From Limobrevibacterium gyesilva (GTDB taxonomy: Bacteria > Pseudomonadota > Alphaproteobacteria > Acetobacterales > Acetobacteraceae): a stretch of 64,000 nt of DNA. The stretch lies in assembly GCF_025989185.1 (NCBI RefSeq), contig NZ_JAPDNT010000013.1:29867-93866 (forward strand), in the 5' to 3' direction. Of this stretch, positions 54,844-64,000 are shown in pieces. Below the pieces are notes generated by a model. The model saw nothing but the letters and a program-made list of their open reading frames with translations. It made no database searches and was not told where the DNA came from. The translations under genes were made by a program, and so were the position numbers. Position 1 is the stretch's first letter; the number at the start of each line of letters is the position of its first letter.

Positions 54844-56271
54844 CTACGTTGCCCGGATCGCCGCGGCCAGCCGCCGCGCCGCGTCGGCGGCCAGCGCCGT
54901 GGGGGTGGTGGCGAAACCGATCACCAGGCCTTTCATGCGGGGCGTGCCGTTGAAATAGGCACCGAGCGGCGAGACGGCGAGGCCGCGGGCGCGGGCGGCG
55001 TGCAGCACGGCGGTCTCGTCCGCGTCGTCGGCGAGGTGGACGACCAGATGCAGGCCGCCGGGGGCGGCGACCGGGGTGACGGCGGGGCAGTGCTTGCGCA
55101 GCGCCGCCAGCAGCACGTCGCGGCGATGGGCATATTCGGTGCGCATGCGACGGATATGCGGGGCGAGCCGGCCCTGGCGCATGAACTCGGCCATCACCGC
55201 CTGGTGCAGCGTGCCGGGGCCGCGGTCCATCAAAGTGCGGGCGCGCACGAAGGCGGGCGTGAGCGGGGCCGGGACCACCGCGAAGCCCAGCCGCAGCGCC
55301 GGCGCCAGCGTCTTGCTGAAGGTGCCGCAGTAGATCACGCGGCCGGCGCGGTCGAGGGTCGCCAGCGGCGGCAGCGGCTTGCCTTCCCAACGGAATTCGG
55401 AATCGCAATCGTCCTCCAGCAGCCAGGCATCGGCGCGGGCCGCCCAGTCCAGCAAAGCGAGCCGGCGCCCGATCGCCAGCGCGCCGCCGAGCGGGGTGGC
55501 GTGCGAGGGCGCGACCAGGGCAAGCCGCGCCGTGGGTGCGAGACGGATGCCGGCGGCGACGTCCAGGCCTTCGGCGTCGCTGGGGATCGGGACGATGGCC
55601 GCGCCGGCCGCCAGCAGTGCGCCGCGGCCGGCGATGTAGCCGGGATCCTCGACCCAGGCGGGGTCGCCGGCATCCAGCAGCAGGTCGGCGGCGATGCGCA
55701 GCGCCTGCTGCGTGCCGGCGGTGACGACGATGTGGTCGGGATCGGCAAGCAGGCCGCGGCTGGCGGCGAGATGGGCGGCGATTTCGGCGCGCAGCGCCGG
55801 CAGGCCCTGCGGATCGGGATAGCCGGCCTGCTCCGGCGTCAGCGCCCGTAATACCCGGGTGGTGCAGCTGGCCCAGGCGGCGGCGGGGAACAGCTCGGTC
55901 GCCGGCACGCCGGGGGCGAGCAGGCCGGAGCCGCCGGCGACGGGGCCGGCGGCGGAGGCGGGCGTGGCAGCCAGCGCGGTGCCGCGGCGCGACAGCGGGG
56001 CGGTGGCCGATGCCGGGGGTGCGGCCGGCGGCGGGGCGGCGTCCGGCAGGTCGGCCGCCACGAAGGTGCCGCTGCCGATGCGGGCGCGGACATAGCCCTC
56101 GGCGGCCAGGCGCTCATAGGCCAGCACCACGGTCTGGCGGGCGACGCCCAGCTCCTCGGCAAGGTGGCGTGTGGGCGGCAGCCGGGCGCCGGCCGGAAGG
56201 GTGCCGGCCAGGATGCCCTGGCGGAGCTGGTCGAACACGGCCTGCTGGCGGGATTGGTCTGGTAAGAACAT
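54844..56271 (-). CDS. MocR-family transcriptional regulator (GntR-HTH plus aminotransferase-like domain)
   Basis: 475 residues. Winged helix: LRQGILAGTLPAGARLPPTRH and LGVARQTVVLAYERLAAEGYV, SGTFV. After a Pro/Ala-rich linker, a fold-type-I aminotransferase-like domain has the PLP Lys in YCGTFSKTLAPALRLGF and PASHATPL, AWLLEDDCDSEFRW. MocR proteins sense PLP or amino acids and control adjacent genes. The divergent PaiB-like gene at 56344 is its likely target. Confidence 0.86.
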   Translation of the reverse strand: MFLPDQSRQQAVFDQLRQGILAGTLPAGARLPPTRHLAEELGVARQTVVLAYERLAAEGYVRARIGSGTFVAADLPDAAPPPAAPPASATAPLSRRGTALAATPASAAGPVAGGSGLLAPGVPATELFPAAAWASCTTRVLRALTPEQAGYPDPQGLPALRAEIAAHLAASRGLLADPDHIVVTAGTQQALRIAADLLLDAGDPAWVEDPGYIAGRGALLAAGAAIVPIPSDAEGLDVAAGIRLAPTARLALVAPSHATPLGGALAIGRRLALLDWAARADAWLLEDDCDSEFRWEGKPLPPLATLDRAGRVIYCGTFSKTLAPALRLGFAVVPAPLTPAFVRARTLMDRGPGTLHQAVMAEFMRQGRLAPHIRRMRTEYAHRRDVLLAALRKHCPAVTPVAAPGGLHLVVHLADDADETAVLHAARARGLAVSPLGAYFNGTPRMKGLVIGFATTPTALAADAARRLAAAIRAT

Positions 56272-56300
56272 TGGAATTTGGCATTTATTGGCAGACCAAT
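56253..56300. promoter_or_regulatory. Candidate operator for the MocR regulator
   Basis: ATTGGTCTG at 56253-56261 and its exact complement CAGACCAAT at 56292-56300 form an inverted repeat around the start codon of the regulator gene, with a further ATTGG at 56270. A TTGGCA at 56288 could be the -35 box of the paiB-like promoter. An operator inference from repeat position only. Confidence 0.4.
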
Positions 56301-56343
56301 GCTATTGTATTTTTTAAGCGACGCAAGAGAGAAAGGCCGTCTG

Positions 56344-56949
56344 ATGTATCTCCGCCCCGCCTTTATCGAGACCGATCCCGACCGCATCGCCGCGCTGATC
56401 GCCGCCAATCCGTTCGGCGTGCTGGTTACGCACGGGCCGGGGGGCATGGATGCCTCGCATATCCCGTTCGTGGTGGAGCGGGAGGGTGAGTCGCTGGTGC
56501 TGGGGGCGCATCTGGCGGCGGCGAACGCGCAATGCGCCGCCCTGGATGGCGGGACGGCGCTGGCGATCTTTTCGGGGCCGCACGCCTATATCTCGCCGGG
56601 CTGGTATCGTACCCAGCCGGCGGTGCCGACCTGGGACTATGTGGCCGTGCATGTCCATGGGCGGCTGGAGGCGGTGGATGACGCGGCGGGGACGGCCGCG
56701 ATCCTGCGCGCGCTCGGGGTCGACGACCCCGAGCGGTTCGACCTCGATGCGCTGGAGGAGAAGTATCGCGCCGCCATGTTCAAGGGCATCCGCGCTTTCC
56801 GCCTGCGGGCGGAGCGGATCGAGGCGCAGTGGAAGATGAGCCAGAATCGCAGCGCGGCCGATCGGCAGGGCGTGATCGCGGCGCTGCGCGCCCAGGGCAA
56901 TCAGGCCGTCGCGGACCTCATCGAGGCCACGCTGCCGCCCGTTTCCTGA
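56344..56949 (+). CDS. FMN-binding PaiB-family protein
   Basis: 201 residues of the flavin-reductase-like split-barrel fold. PaiB pattern: MYLRPAFIETDPDRIAALIAANPFG (split for reading), SHIPFVVEREG, FSGPHAYISPGWY, VPTWDYVAVHVHGR, KMSQNRS near the C-terminus. Homologues are described as FMN-binding regulators of protease and sporulation genes in Bacillus. The DNA between it and mocR is short (72 bases), so both are probably controlled from one site. Confidence 0.82.
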   Translation: MYLRPAFIETDPDRIAALIAANPFGVLVTHGPGGMDASHIPFVVEREGESLVLGAHLAAANAQCAALDGGTALAIFSGPHAYISPGWYRTQPAVPTWDYVAVHVHGRLEAVDDAAGTAAILRALGVDDPERFDLDALEEKYRAAMFKGIRAFRLRAERIEAQWKMSQNRSAADRQGVIAALRAQGNQAVADLIEATLPPVS

Positions 56950-56977
56950 TCCTGTTTGCGGATTTGGTACATGCCGG

Positions 56978-57010
56978 CCGCGGCTTGCGGGCGTAGCGCC
57001 CGCGCCGCGG
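56978..57010. terminator. Bidirectional hairpin terminator between paiB-like gene and rpsU
   Basis: A nested stem: outer CCGCGG / CCGCGG, inner CGGGCG / CGCCCG with TAG as loop. It lies in the gap between convergent genes; no clear T-run. Confidence 0.45.
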
Positions 57011-57049
57011 TGAACGGTCTGTCCCGGGCGGCCGGGATAGCCAGGATCC

Positions 57050-57253
57050 TTAGAAGCCTTCGCGCTCCAGCCGCTTGCGCTCCATCTTGCGGGCGCGGCG
57101 GACAGCCTCGGCAGCCTCGCGGGCGCGGCGCTCGGACGGCTTTTCGTAGTGGCGACGGAGCTTCATCTCGCGGAAGATGCCTTCGCGCTGCATCTTCTTC
57201 TTGAGCGCCTTCAGCGCTTGGTCGACGTTGTTGTCGCGTACCAGAACCTGCAC
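57050..57253 (-). CDS. rpsU: 30S ribosomal protein S21
   Basis: 67 residues. The typical bS21 core reads [20 protein letters not shown] and ends in a run of basic helix ([31 protein letters not shown]). The start is a GTG at 57253 rather than the ATG upstream, because S21 proteins begin with [13 protein letters not shown] right after the initiator; GAGAGGAG precedes it. A good promoter lies 90 bases upstream. Confidence 0.92.
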   Translation of the reverse strand: MQVLVRDNNVDQALKALKKKMQREGIFREMKLRRHYEKPSERRAREAAEAVRRARKMERKRLEREGF

Positions 57254-57342
57254 TTGGCCGCCTACTCCTCTCGGTGAGGTCATCCCGCCTGTCGGGACGA
57301 CAAAAAGGGTTCCCGGACGGCTGCCCGCCCCGGAAGGCGCGC

Positions 57343-57371
57343 GCTATAACACGGTCCCTTCGCCTCGCCAA
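57343..57371 (-). promoter_or_regulatory. Promoter for rpsU
   Basis: On the minus strand TTGGCG (57371-57366), a 17-base spacer and TATAGC (57348-57343). Predicted start near 57336, about 83 bases before the GTG. Confidence 0.5.
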
Positions 57372-57437
57372 AGTCTTTTCGGACCACCTGTATGGGCCCC
57401 CCATATAACATGTCCGGATGCAGTTCCTGGAGACGTC

Positions 57438-58019
57438 ATGGCCATCCTGAAGATCGCCCGAATGGGCCACCCCGTGCTGCTGCAGCGTGCCGAGCCGGTG
57501 GCCGATCCCACCGCGCCGGAGATCCGCCGCCTGGTCGCGGACATGATCGAGACCATGGACGACGCGAACGGCGCCGGGCTGGCCGCGCCGCAGGTGCACG
57601 TGCCGCTGCGCCTGTTCGTGTTCCGGGTGAACGTCGATCGCGCGTCCGGCGACCCGGACGACGTGGCAATGCCGAACACGGTGGTGATCAACCCGAGCAT
57701 CGAGATGATCGGCGAGGACGCGCGGCTGCGCTGGGAAGGCTGCCTGTCCATCCCGGGCCTGCGCGCGGCCGTGCCCCGCGCCTGGCGCATTCGCTATGCC
57801 GGCGTGGACACCGACGGCAGGCCGGTCGGGCGCGAGGTGACCGGGTTCCATGCCGGGGTGGTGCAGCATGAATACGACCATCTGGACGGCATCCTGTACC
57901 CGATGCGCATGAGCGATTTCTCGCTGTTCGGATTTGCCGAGGAGTTGGCGCGCGCGGCGGAGCAGCGGGCGGCGGCGCAGCAGGCGGCCCAGGCGGCCGT
58001 CCTGGCGGCGGCAACATGA
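57438..58019 (+). CDS. def: Peptide deformylase
   Basis: 193 residues. The three defining motifs are all present: GAGLAAPQ, EGCLSIP (metal Cys) and QHEYDHLDG (metal His and catalytic Glu). Removes the formyl group from nascent proteins. The C-terminal tail is Ala-rich and low in complexity. CTGGAGA precedes the ATG; the stop overlaps the COQ9-family gene by 4 bases. Some alphaproteobacteria carry two deformylases; whether a second exists is not visible. Confidence 0.93.
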   Translation: MAILKIARMGHPVLLQRAEPVADPTAPEIRRLVADMIETMDDANGAGLAAPQVHVPLRLFVFRVNVDRASGDPDDVAMPNTVVINPSIEMIGEDARLRWEGCLSIPGLRAAVPRAWRIRYAGVDTDGRPVGREVTGFHAGVVQHEYDHLDGILYPMRMSDFSLFGFAEELARAAEQRAAAQQAAQAAVLAAAT

Positions 58020-58657
58020 TCGCCCCCCCGGAACGCAGCGCCGAACGCGATGCGGCGGTGGACGCGCTGCTGGCGCGCGTGCCGGCGCAGGGCTGGACCA
58101 TGGCGACCTTGCGTGCCGCCCTGGGCGATATCGGCATGGACCCGCTGGACGCCGAGTTGCTGTTCCCCGGGGGCGTTGCCGATGCCATCGAGGCGTTCGT
58201 GGACCTCACGGACCGGCGGATGGAGCAGGATGCGGCGGCCGCGGACCTGTCCGGGTTGCGTGTGCCGGGCCGCGTGCGCGCGATCGTCGTGCTGCGGCTG
58301 CAGCGGCTGCGGCCGCATCGCGAGGCGGTGCGGCGGGCGCTGGCGGTGCTGGCGCTGCCGCATCACGCCTTGCTCGCGGCCCGCTGCACGGCGCGGACGG
58401 TGGACACGATCTGGCATGCCGCTGGCGACCGTTCCGCGGATTTCAGCTGGTATACGAAGCGGGCGATTCTGACCGGCGTCTACGGCAGCACGCTGCTGGT
58501 GTGGCTGCGCGACGACAGCGAGGACGATGCGGCGACGCTGGCCTTCCTCGACCGGCGCCTGGCCGATGTCGGACGGATCGGCACGGTGCGCAAGCGGCTG
58601 GAAGGGGCGCTGGACCGGTTGCGCCACCCCTGCGGCCGTGGCTCGGAGGCGGCGTAG
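58016..58657 (+). CDS. COQ9-family protein
   Basis: 213 residues. The N-terminal half looks TetR-like helical (RDAAVDALLARVPAQGWTMATLRAAL) and the C-terminal WHAAGDRSADFSWYTKRAILTGVYGSTLLVWLRDDSEDD is the well conserved COQ9 stretch. COQ9 binds lipid and helps COQ7 in ubiquinone synthesis. Overlap with def by 4 bases. No other ubiquinone gene is adjacent. Confidence 0.85.
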   Translation: MIAPPERSAERDAAVDALLARVPAQGWTMATLRAALGDIGMDPLDAELLFPGGVADAIEAFVDLTDRRMEQDAAAADLSGLRVPGRVRAIVVLRLQRLRPHREAVRRALAVLALPHHALLAARCTARTVDTIWHAAGDRSADFSWYTKRAILTGVYGSTLLVWLRDDSEDDAATLAFLDRRLADVGRIGTVRKRLEGALDRLRHPCGRGSEAA

Positions 58658-58663
58658 CGCGCC

Positions 58664-59575
58664 ATGCCGCGCGTTCGTGTCGTGCACGCGACCGAATATC
58701 GCTATGCGCAGCCGGTGCGCTTCACCACGCACCGGCTGATGCTGCGCCCGCGCGACAGCCACGACCTGCGCCTGCTGGACGCGACGCTCGGCGTGACGCC
58801 GCCGGATGCCGCGGTGCGCTGGGCGCATGACGTGTTCGGCAACTCGGTCTGCTATCTGGACTGGGGCGACGCCCGGGGCGACCGGCTGCGCATCGTCTCC
58901 GAATTGGACCTTGAGCACTTCCCCGCCATCGCCGCGCTGCCGCGCGAGGCCATCGACCCGGTCGCCGAGAGCTATCCGTTCAGCTATGCCGCCGAGGAGT
59001 TCCCCGATCTCTCGCGCCTGCTGGAGCGTCATCATGCCGATCCCGACCGGCTGGTGGATCGCTGGGCGCGGCGGTTCGTGCGCCATGGCGAGACGACGCG
59101 CACCATGGACCTGCTGAGCGCGATGACGCAGGCAATCAAGGACGAGTTCCGTTATCAGGCGCGCGACGCGGAGGGAACCAACCCGCCGGTTCGCACCCTG
59201 GAACTGGGCAGCGGGGCCTGCCGCGACTTCGCCTTGCTGATGATGGAGGCGGTGCGCTCGCTGGGTTTCGCCGCGCGGTTCGTCAGCGGCTATCTGTATG
59301 ACGAGGCGCTGGTGGACAGTGCCGCGCCGATGGTGGGCGGCGGCTATACCCATGCCTGGTGCGCCGTCTATCTGCCCGGCGCGGGGTGGGTGGAGTTCGA
59401 CCCCACCAACGGGTTGGTCGCCGGGCGCAACCTGATCCGGGTCTGCGCCGCGCGCACGCCGGAGCAGGCGGTGCCGGTCGCCGGCGGGTTCATCGGGCGG
59501 CCGGGCGATTTCCTGGGGCTGGAGGTGAACGTCGCGGTCACGGTCGGCCGGCCGGCCGCGATCGGTGCTCGCTGA
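58664..59575 (+). CDS. Transglutaminase-like cysteine protease family protein
   Basis: 303 residues. N-terminal bacterial-transglutaminase-like beta domain (RVVHATEYRYAQPVRFTTHRLML) and a C-terminal papain-like core with Cys in GSGACRDFALLMMEA, His in YTHAWCAVYLPGAG, Asp in EFDPTNGL. Likely cleaves or remodels a peptide; no signal peptide, cytoplasmic. It starts 6 bases after the COQ9-family gene. Confidence 0.85.
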   Translation: MPRVRVVHATEYRYAQPVRFTTHRLMLRPRDSHDLRLLDATLGVTPPDAAVRWAHDVFGNSVCYLDWGDARGDRLRIVSELDLEHFPAIAALPREAIDPVAESYPFSYAAEEFPDLSRLLERHHADPDRLVDRWARRFVRHGETTRTMDLLSAMTQAIKDEFRYQARDAEGTNPPVRTLELGSGACRDFALLMMEAVRSLGFAARFVSGYLYDEALVDSAAPMVGGGYTHAWCAVYLPGAGWVEFDPTNGLVAGRNLIRVCAARTPEQAVPVAGGFIGRPGDFLGLEVNVAVTVGRPAAIGAR

Positions 59576-59588
59576 GCGGCGGTCCGCC

Positions 59589-60347
59589 TTAAGCCGGCAG
59601 CAGCTCGATCGAGTCGCCCAGGGCCATCCGGCCACCCTCGACCACCTCGGCGAGCACGCCCAGGTCGGCGTGCCCGAACGTCGCCTTCAGTTCGGCGATC
59701 GGGTTGGCGTCGCGCAGGCCGGTGTCCGGATTCACTTCGGTGGCCGGGCAGCGGGTGATGCGCTTGAGCACGCGCAGCCGGGCGCTGCCGATGATCAGCT
59801 CCTGCCCGACCCAGCCGAACTCGCTCCAGGCAGGGGCGCCGGAGAAATAGATGTTGGCGCGGAAGCGGCGGCGGTGGCGGCGGACACCGACATGCTGCTC
59901 GAGGTCGGCGATGCTGGCCTGGTTGATGAGGCTGATCACGGGCGTGCGCTGGTCGCCGAAGACATGGCCGGGCACATGATGGAAGCGTGGCGCGCCGCGG
60001 GCCTCGGCGCCGAGATAGGCCGTGAGCCAGGCGCCGATGCGGGCGCGGCCGGGCTCGTCGAGGGCGATCTCCTCGATGCGGCTGCCATCGGGTGCGGTGA
60101 TGGTCAACTTGCCGTGGCGGGCATCGAAGCTGGCCTTCAGCCGCGCGATCGTGGCGTTCTGGCGCAGGCACATGAAATTGGTCTTGGGCAGCCATTTCGG
60201 CTCGGCCGGGTCGAACGGCGCGTCGCCCTGGGCGAGTGCGAAGGCGCGGTCCCAGGGCAGGGCGCAGCCGGGTTCGACGGCGACCTCCTCGAGCGCTTCC
60301 GCAGTCAGACCTTTGACGGGGTAGCGGTAGATGCGATCGATGCGCAT
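59589..60347 (-). CDS. MOSC domain protein (molybdenum-cofactor sulfurase-like)
   Basis: 252 residues. The N-terminal MOSC_N beta-barrel opens [21 protein letters not shown], and the MOSC core has [36 protein letters not shown] with the conserved Cys, and the C-terminal GDSIELLPA. Such proteins bind or deliver molybdenum-cofactor sulfur (mARC-like reductases). No molybdoenzyme is in the window. Divergent from clpB. Confidence 0.85.
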   Translation of the reverse strand: MRIDRIYRYPVKGLTAEALEEVAVEPGCALPWDRAFALAQGDAPFDPAEPKWLPKTNFMCLRQNATIARLKASFDARHGKLTITAPDGSRIEEIALDEPGRARIGAWLTAYLGAEARGAPRFHHVPGHVFGDQRTPVISLINQASIADLEQHVGVRRHRRRFRANIYFSGAPAWSEFGWVGQELIIGSARLRVLKRITRCPATEVNPDTGLRDANPIAELKATFGHADLGVLAEVVEGGRMALGDSIELLPA

Positions 60348-60360
60348 TGCGTCCGAACCT

Positions 60361-60389
60361 CTTGAGTTGATCTGGATCATTCCCCATGT
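60361..60389 (+). promoter_or_regulatory. Heat-shock (RpoH/sigma32-type) promoter for clpB
   Basis: CTTGAGT at 60361-60367 and CCCCATGT at 60382-60389 are separated by 14 bases, matching the consensus CTTGAA-N13/14-CCCCATNT almost exactly. Predicted start near 60396, about 70 bases before the clpB ATG. Confidence 0.8.
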
Positions 60390-60465
60390 CTGCGTCCGAG
60401 CATAGCGTCTCCGTCGCCTGCTAAGGGGCGGGGACGCCTGGGTCGCCTGAACAGGGACATTGAAG

Positions 60466-63048
<2,583 letters not shown>

Positions 63049-63051
63049 GGT

Positions 63052-63585
63052 TCAGCGTCCCGGGGGTGGCGGTTCCGCTGCCCCCGGGCCGAGCGGCCTG
63101 ACCATCAGGACGGAATCGAGCCAGCGGCCGTGCTTCCAGCCGACATTGGGGAGCACGCCGGCGTGCCGGAAGCCGCAGGCCGCGTGCAGGCCGATGCTGG
63201 GCGCGTTGTCGGAATCCCCGATCACCGCGACCATCAGCCGCAAGCCCGCGACTTCGCAGCGCTCGATCAGGGCGTTCAGCAGCTTGCGGCCGACGCCGGC
63301 GCGCTGCCCGCGAGCGGCGACATAGACCGAGTTCTCGACGGTGAAACGATAGGCCGGCCGCGCGCGGTAGGGGCCGGCATAGGCGTAGCCAAGCAATCCC
63401 GTGGCGTCCTCGGCCACCAGATGCGGGTAGCCGCCGGCGCGCACGCCATCGCGCCGGCGCGCGATCTCGGCGTCGTCGGGTGGGTCGAGTTCGAAGCTGG
63501 CCGTGCCGGTGCGGACGGCGTGGGCATAGATCTCGGCGATGGCGGGAATGTCGGCAGGGAGACTGTCGCGGATGATGAGGTTCAT
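63052..63585 (-). CDS. GNAT-family N-acetyltransferase (phosphinothricin/methionine-sulfone type)
   Basis: 177 residues. The GNAT core includes IIRDSLPADIPAIAEIYAHAVRTG, the acetyl-CoA site VYVAARGQRAGVGRKLLNALIE (R/QxxGxG/A), and the closing PSIGLHAACGFRHAGVL with WLDSVLMVR. The pattern YAHAVRTGTASFEL matches the Pat/Bar/MddA-like subgroup, which acetylates phosphinothricin or methionine analogues. Start at 63585 (MNLIIRD). It converges with clpB. Confidence 0.8.
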   Translation of the reverse strand: MNLIIRDSLPADIPAIAEIYAHAVRTGTASFELDPPDDAEIARRRDGVRAGGYPHLVAEDATGLLGYAYAGPYRARPAYRFTVENSVYVAARGQRAGVGRKLLNALIERCEVAGLRLMVAVIGDSDNAPSIGLHAACGFRHAGVLPNVGWKHGRWLDSVLMVRPLGPGAAEPPPPGR

Positions 63586-63802
63586 CACCGCAGCTTCGAG
63601 GCGCGGCCGAATGGCGGCAAGACGGATGATGCCAGGGAGAGGTCCGAACCGCGCAAGCCATGCGAATTGTGCATAGCGAGACTGTTTTGGGGCGCTTTGT
63701 GGCGAGAAGCCGGGGTCGTTACCGGGATGCCCTAGTGAAAGCCGCGGAAATCGGCGGTTTTCAGGTTTTGCGGCCGGTCGGCATCACGGCACTGTCACGT
63801 CG

Positions 63803-63831
63803 TTGACACCTGGGGGGTCCCCGAGTAGAAA
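63803..63831 (+). promoter_or_regulatory. Strong sigma70-type promoter
   Basis: TTGACA at 63803-63808, a 17-base spacer and TAGAAA at 63826-63831. Predicted start near 63838. It would serve a gene that begins at or beyond the window end. Confidence 0.65.
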
Positions 63832-63941
63832 CCGGCTCCCGACGCCGACGGCTACGGCGACGGACCCGGAAACGGGATGTTCTTTCACAATAGAATCTGG
63901 AATTGGAAGGGATACGTTGGCGGCGCCCTGAGGTTGATCCT

Positions 63942-63983
63942 ATGAGGATTGATGGTTTGGGCATTTGGTTAGGTTGGGTTTGA
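63942..63983 (+). CDS. Possible 13-residue leader peptide
   Basis: A short frame MRIDGLGIWLGWV follows TGAGG at 8 bases and contains two Trp. Its stop overlaps an ATG at 63983 that opens MAWLGL and runs off the window. It could be a translated regulatory leader or mere chance in a repetitive GGTTTGG stretch. Confidence 0.25.
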   Translation: MRIDGLGIWLGWV

Positions 63984-64000
63984 TGGCCTGGCTTGGCTTG

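Larger units (their letters stand above)
63586..64000. other. Last 415 bases: intergenic leader region, no gene confirmed
   Basis: GC falls in this stretch. It contains the promoter at 63803-63831, a possible short leader peptide at 63942 and the beginning of a further reading frame at 63983. From 63586 to 63800 no coding sequence was identified. Confidence 0.5.

Overview
The window is high-GC, densely coding DNA from one bacterial chromosome. It is most likely an alphaproteobacterium of the Rhodospirillales/Acetobacteraceae type. The signs are a class II DAHP synthase, a COQ9-family ubiquinone protein, an ELM1-family protein, an HpnL-like hopanoid-associated membrane protein, several GTG starts and ATGA stop/start overlaps. 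No rRNA, tRNA, CRISPR array, integrase or transposase was seen. About 57 protein genes are supported. Gene assignments come from recognising motifs by eye, without a database search.

Layout. 1-2170: the start of argE (cut by the window edge), divergent from an MlrC/M81-type metallopeptidase. 2171-2363: a cluster of five stem-loops. 2364-8416: a minus-strand series of DAHP synthase, nicotinate phosphoribosyltransferase, glutamine-dependent NAD synthetase, a small unknown protein and a glutamyl-tRNA synthetase, the last three with start/stop overlaps. 8497-11348: gabD and gor, overlapping. 11432-11900: a GxxExxY-family gene flanked by inverted CACGGAG-rich repeats. 11921-15063: glmU-glmS (UDP-GlcNAc synthesis), divergent from gph. 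16025-18562: an orphan one-module NRPS-like enzyme (adenylation, carrier, thioesterase). 18587-20043: a lower-GC insert bounded by a 272-bp repeat of the 3' end of the neighbouring fadB-type gene. It carries a possible PD-(D/E)XK nuclease-fold gene and a divergent unknown gene.

20043-30783: the intact fadB-type gene, a peptide-type ABC binding protein, a large unknown protein with an ELM1-family partner, and a DMFase-large-subunit homologue followed by two ABC permeases that have no adjacent ATPase. 30989-32355: a degraded TauE/SafE-type transporter and two tandem YXWGXW small exported proteins. 32440-35074: D-tartrate dehydratase (tarD) and a DEAD-box helicase with its own promoter and a long leader. 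35208-40712: a complete five-gene peptide-type ABC transporter. 40882-45369: glycosyltransferase, HpnL-like protein, cysS and a TrmJ-type RNA methyltransferase. 45445-54818: catabolic and transport genes (two MFS transporters, a metallo-beta-lactamase-fold hydrolase, DUF302, polysaccharide deacetylase, amidase, aldo/keto reductase, M20 peptidase). 54844-56949: a divergent MocR regulator and PaiB-like pair. 57050-63585: housekeeping and stress genes (rpsU, def, COQ9 family, transglutaminase, MOSC, clpB with a heat-shock-type promoter, an acetyltransferase). The last 400 bases carry a good promoter and a short possible leader peptide for a gene beyond the window.

The overall picture is core metabolism (NAD, aromatic amino acids, cell-wall precursors, translation, chaperone) mixed with a scavenging repertoire for peptides, amides and organic acids. 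Three spots show signs of transfer or decay: 11432-11900, 18587-20043 and 30989-31394.
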